Shown here piece by piece: positions 60,426 through 64,000 of a DNA stretch of 64,000 nt. This DNA comes from Toxotes chatareus (lineage: Eukaryota; Chordata; Actinopteri; Toxotidae). The position numbers and the translations under genes were made by a program. Position 1 is the stretch's first letter; every line of letters starts with the position of its first letter. Where the stretch lies: the NCBI GenBank assembly GCA_016801885.1, contig CM028901.1:7931283-7995282 (forward strand), written 5' to 3'. A model generated the notes under the pieces. It was not told the origin of the DNA, searched no databases, and saw only the letters and a program-made list of their open reading frames with translations.

Positions 60426-62412
60426 AGTTTTAAAGTTTATTCTTGAACTTTGAAAAAGCAGTTGACAAAAAATACTCACTACAAGGTTCATTTAGTGACC
60501 CTTCTAAAGAATGGACCTTGTGGTCTCAAGGTCCACTTACTAGCAATTTCTGGGGCTTTCAAAAAATGTCGCTATCTTCATCATGGCCTTCATCCTGACA
60601 TATGTGACAGTAAAGTATTAATAGTGGAATAATTAAATTTTAATAATGTAATATGTAATAGTGATGATGAAGACCATAAGATGCAGCTGAATGAGGGAAA
60701 GGCTAGTAAGGGGACATTGAGGTAAGATTTTCTTTGCCAAACCTCTATTTCTTAAGTCGAGACAACACTGTTATGTAGAATTGTCACTACTGTGTGGCCA
60801 GAAGTTAATAATGCATGCTCTTAATGATGAGACAATTGGCTGAGGTCAACACATGTTGTACTTTATCTTTTATTTTGAGCTGCTTTGGAGCAGTTCATTT
60901 GAAAGGCATCCTGACAAATGTATTTAATTTTAGAGCCATCACTACAGAAGACTTAGTTATCTTTAGGTAAGTAGTTTAGTTTAGTTTAGTTACTTATTTC
61001 TCAGGGGAATATTAAACACAGATGAAAACCACTAAGACTTGTCAACCATTTATTGCACTGCCTTTATTACAATTTTATCCCTTGTTCTGTTTCTAGAGTG
61101 GCCTAAAGTTTGAACAATTTTCAAAGTCAGTCAGTTACACATGAATGAAACATAACTTGGAGTGTGGTAACACAGCTTGATAAAAAAAATTATATATATT
61201 TTATTACGAATTGAAAATAAAATTAATGAATCATTTATGCAAAAGGAAACCACTTTATTTATTTATTTTTTTACAACAGTGGTCTTGGACAGAATGAGAA
61301 TTTGTACCTCTCCCAACATTTTTGATCCTCTAGAATTTATAGAAAATACTAGTACAAAAAGAAAACAACAAAACAGCAGTCAGGAGAACAGATGGTGTAT
61401 GGTGACAGAATCAACACCCAATAACATGTTTTATGTTCTGTTGAATCTATAGGTTAAATTTCCACAAGTCTATGCAAATATGTAGACTTCACAATGGCAC
61501 AAATCAGAATTTCATCTGACAGTAAAACAAAGGCTCATGCAAGCAACATGGTCAGAGGTTTATAGTAACCAAGTGTTCAATAACTCTGGGAATCCAGCAA
61601 GTTTATAACTCAAAGACTTATACATTCTAGAGAATTTGGCTTCAAAACTGCAAGATGAGCATCTGCCTCAATGGTCTGTGGGAGCTGGTGGGCAAAAAAA
61701 CATTTCCCCTTAAAGTGTTTAAATATATAGAGAGAGAGGTGGTGTGAAAAACATGAAGGATTAGAAAAAGTCATGAATGAGAAAACAAAATAATGAAGCA
61801 GTGCACATAACAGAAACTGCTCCAAATGTGTTAAAATAAAAACCCATTTCTGAAGGAAAGCATCATATCAACTCAACTCTATACTGAGGTGTGCACTAAA
61901 GTCTTAATATTTGCAGACAAGAAATTAAATCACAGTTTTGTACAAAAGGGGCTTAAATAAAGAGTGCAAACAAAAAAAGCAGCAACCAAACGCAAATGAG
62001 TGCTTATGTTGATGTTGAAGTCAGTAGCCGTGGTTGAATGAGAGATTGACACCAGCTAAATGCTGTTTGCAGTTCAACGGTCTGCACCATAATACATCTG
62101 TATCTAGATTATTATGTTTATATATTATATATATATTAGAGAGCACCACAACATGACTTTGCATTTATGTGGGACTCAGGATACAGGGCCACTGACAACA
62201 CACTGAAGTCAAATGAAGCACTATCAATGCAGGCTACATTAATTAACTGCCCTTAGGTACAGGTGTGGGTTAGGAAACACACTGCATGGTCCAGTGACTG
62301 TCAACACAAAAGCCCATCGTTAGAATATCAGGGCTTTGCTCTGGTTGGTTAATCATCTGCTTTTGATTTATTTGCTGTTTTCTGTTTATTCCACTTCCAC
62401 ACATTTCTGAAC
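60426..62412. other. Convergent 3'UTR interval between ggct and the adnp2-type gene
   Basis: No coding signal. Minus-strand AATAAA words overlap at about 61254-61268 (plus-strand tttatttatttattt), a strong candidate end for the adnp2-type mRNA with a roughly 1.1-kb 3'UTR. A ggct signal is less clear; weak AT-rich candidates lie near 60630-60650. Confidence 0.5.
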
Positions 62413-64000
62413 TCATTCCATCTGTTCTGCCTCGTCCGCAGCTTTCTCATTTCCGCTTTCATCCATAGGTTCTGGTCCATCCGCGCTGTTTTCCATCCGC
62501 TCTGTCGTATTGGCAGGCGGCGGCTCTGTGGGATCGGTGGGCTGCTGTTCTGGGATGATAAGGTTGTGCTTAAGTTTGCTCAGTTCAGTCATGTTGAAGC
62601 CGAGGAGAATGGCCGCCGTGTTCCTCTTGAGACTCTTCATGCACTTGCTGCGCTTCTTGCTGAAGTGGGCCGCCAGCTCTGCCTTGGTGAGAGACAGCCT
62701 CTTGCACAGCTCGTCGGTCTCAGCTTTGGTCGTGTAAGGGTTCAGGTTGAAGTATTTCGATATGAAGTCTCTGCGCTCCTCGCTGCTGCGGCGCTCAACC
62801 GGGCTGGGCTCCAACAACAGCTTCACCGCGGGATCGCTCGGAGTCTCAGGCTCTGGTGGGGGCAACAGCTTCTCTTGCTCTCGCTTTTTGCGCATGGCTG
62901 CCTTTTCTTCCCTCTCTCGCTTGTTTGCCTCGATGACCTGCCTCAATGCAGCCTCCAACCTCTTCTTAGACTGCATTTCTGCCTCTGACTCTCGAGGGTC
63001 TGTGCTGGGTGCAGCCGGAATCAAGCGAGCTGGAGCTAAAGTCTGTTTCATAGTCAGGGCTTGGGGCACTTGGAGAAAGTAGAGTCCGGGTGGCTGACTG
63101 ATCTGCTGAACTGGTTTTGGAGGTGGCTGCGGTGCTGGTGCTGGTGCAGGTTTGGGTGGCTGCGGCGGCTGCGCCGGTTTTGGCGAACACCGGCATCGCT
63201 GAATGTGGAGCATCACAGCCTGCTGGGTGACCTTTCCTGTGTAAACCCCATTGCAGTATATGCACTTGAACGCCTCCGTCTTGAGGATGGCATGAATGGT
63301 GGGTGCTACAAAGTGTTTCTGTTTCAGGTGCTGGAGGTGTTTGGATTCGTTCTGAAACGTCTCATCGCAGAAGGGACAGTACGCACTGTTAATTTTCACA
63401 GGTGCTGGACAGATGTCAGGCTGGCTGCTGGGCTGCAACTTAAAGAAGATCAAGTCTAGGGAATTTGTTACCAGGGCGAGATTGACCTCTGTGTCTCCGA
63501 GGATCTCTTTCGGTGCAGTGGTGTGGACGTCAAAGTAAGGGAACAGGATTCCGCCAATACCTTTCGAGTAGACCCTGTACTTCTGCCTCAGGAAATCACA
63601 GTATGCTTTGCTTGTGGGATTGTGCTGCTTCACATGCTCAGCAAGCTGTTTGATTGAAAAGAACAAAGCCGAGCAGTATAAACAATTCAGACCATGCAGC
63701 AGGTGCTGGAAGACACTCTTTTCTGATAGAAGAATTTTGCATGTTAGACATTTGACAGTTTTGTCAGGCATTTTCTTCAGGAATGCTGCTCGTGCCGCCA
63801 CACTTTCCGACTTGGACGTGGGGGATTTTGTCTGGTGGGCGACCTCTGTATGCATGTCAAAGACATTAGAAGGGAAAAGTTCATTGCAAAGGGGACAAGT
63901 AATCCATTTCTTTGTTTGTGGTAACGAGTTACTTGTTTGCTCAACAGCCTTGAGTGGGGTGCTAGAGCTCTGAGAGACAGGCACTGCTACCTGCAGTGGA
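62413..64000 (-). CDS. adnp2: ADNP2-type zinc-finger homeodomain protein, 3' part only
   Basis: One long minus-strand frame is open from the right edge to a stop at 62415-62413, about 528 residues; the 5' part lies beyond the window and no start codon is seen. Several C2H2-like fingers come first: CPLCNELF..HTEVAH, CLTCKILL, CLYCSALFF..HVKQH, CPFCDETF..HLKQKH and CIYCNGVY. A Pro/Ala/Gln linker and a Lys/Glu-rich helix follow. Then comes an atypical homeodomain, KYFNLNPYTTKAETDELCKR to AAHFSKKRSKCMK, and the signature LLGFNMTELSKLKH. A homeodomain close to the C-terminus (about 70 residues remain) and SKKRSKCMK favour ADNP2 over ADNP, which has a longer tail. ADNP proteins act in the nucleus with CHD4 and HP1 (family knowledge). 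Fish may have adnp2a/b. Confidence 0.85.
   Translation of the reverse strand, partial: PLQVAVPVSQSSSTPLKAVEQTSNSLPQTKKWITCPLCNELFPSNVFDMHTEVAHQTKSPTSKSESVAARAAFLKKMPDKTVKCLTCKILLSEKSVFQHLLHGLNCLYCSALFFSIKQLAEHVKQHNPTSKAYCDFLRQKYRVYSKGIGGILFPYFDVHTTAPKEILGDTEVNLALVTNSLDLIFFKLQPSSQPDICPAPVKINSAYCPFCDETFQNESKHLQHLKQKHFVAPTIHAILKTEAFKCIYCNGVYTGKVTQQAVMLHIQRCRCSPKPAQPPQPPKPAPAPAPQPPPKPVQQISQPPGLYFLQVPQALTMKQTLAPARLIPAAPSTDPRESEAEMQSKKRLEAALRQVIEANKREREEKAAMRKKREQEKLLPPPEPETPSDPAVKLLLEPSPVERRSSEERRDFISKYFNLNPYTTKAETDELCKRLSLTKAELAAHFSKKRSKCMKSLKRNTAAILLGFNMTELSKLKHNLIIPEQQPTDPTEPPPANTTERMENSADGPEPMDESGNEKAADEAEQME

Noticed and set aside
62510..63973. Plus-strand frames opposite the adnp2-type exon
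   Set aside because: They mirror the real minus-strand coding frame, which carries zinc fingers and a homeodomain.
63982..63984. Start codon for the adnp2-type protein at 63984
   Set aside because: The triplet is GTG on the minus strand and the frame stays open to the window edge, so the true start lies beyond it.
1..64000. CRISPR arrays, operons, rRNA and tRNA genes
   Set aside because: The window is vertebrate nuclear DNA; no regularly spaced repeats or cloverleaf/rRNA sequence was seen.

Overview
The window looks like nuclear DNA of a spiny-rayed (percomorph) teleost fish. It holds short multi-exon genes with GT-AG introns, non-coding first exons at CpG-rich promoters, many CA/GT microsatellites, and relics of interspersed repeats I know to be widespread in percomorph genomes. 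No bacterial, phage, organellar or CRISPR feature is present. Species cannot be fixed from the sequence alone.

Layout. (1) 2161-5477 (+): grina/tmbim3, a six-coding-exon Bax-inhibitor-like membrane protein, with a long 3'UTR. (2) 7662-11843 (+): syce1, a synaptonemal-complex central element coiled-coil protein in eleven coding exons, under a compact GC-rich promoter with an E2F-type site. (3) 14795-20101 (-): fam83h, a CK1-binding keratin-scaffold protein of six coding exons, about 1247 aa, convergent with syce1; its likely 5' non-coding exon lies in a CpG-rich block near 25.4-25.7 kb. (4) About 25.8-30.9 kb: gene-poor, with a degenerate Tc1 transposase fragment and a CTCF-type motif. (5) 31042-32567 (+): a receptor-transporting-protein-like (3CxxC zinc finger) gene with two inverted interferon-stimulated response elements upstream. 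(6) 37698-50892 (+), first exon near 34.1 kb: ankib1, a 19-coding-exon RBR ubiquitin ligase whose last exon carries an apparent 1-base frameshift. (7) 54827-57529 (+): snrpd1 (Sm-D1). (8) 58815-60425 (+): ggct, gamma-glutamylcyclotransferase. (9) 62413-64000 (-): the 3' part of an adnp2-type zinc-finger/homeodomain gene running off the right edge.

The genes serve unrelated functions: Ca2+/apoptosis control, meiosis, keratin/CK1 scaffolding, innate immunity, ubiquitin ligation, splicing, glutathione turnover and chromatin. This is ordinary vertebrate gene order rather than a functional cluster. Exon boundaries were worked out by hand from GT/AG signals and phase continuity. Every complete gene closes in frame except ankib1.

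The most interesting non-genic signals are the paired inverted ISREs in front of the RTP-like gene, a near-perfect 33-bp-stem hairpin in ankib1 intron 1, the ankib1 frameshift, TG-repeat 3' splice sites in ggct and ankib1, and convergent CTCF-like motifs around fam83h. I saw no clear case of a wholly new multi-gene system.
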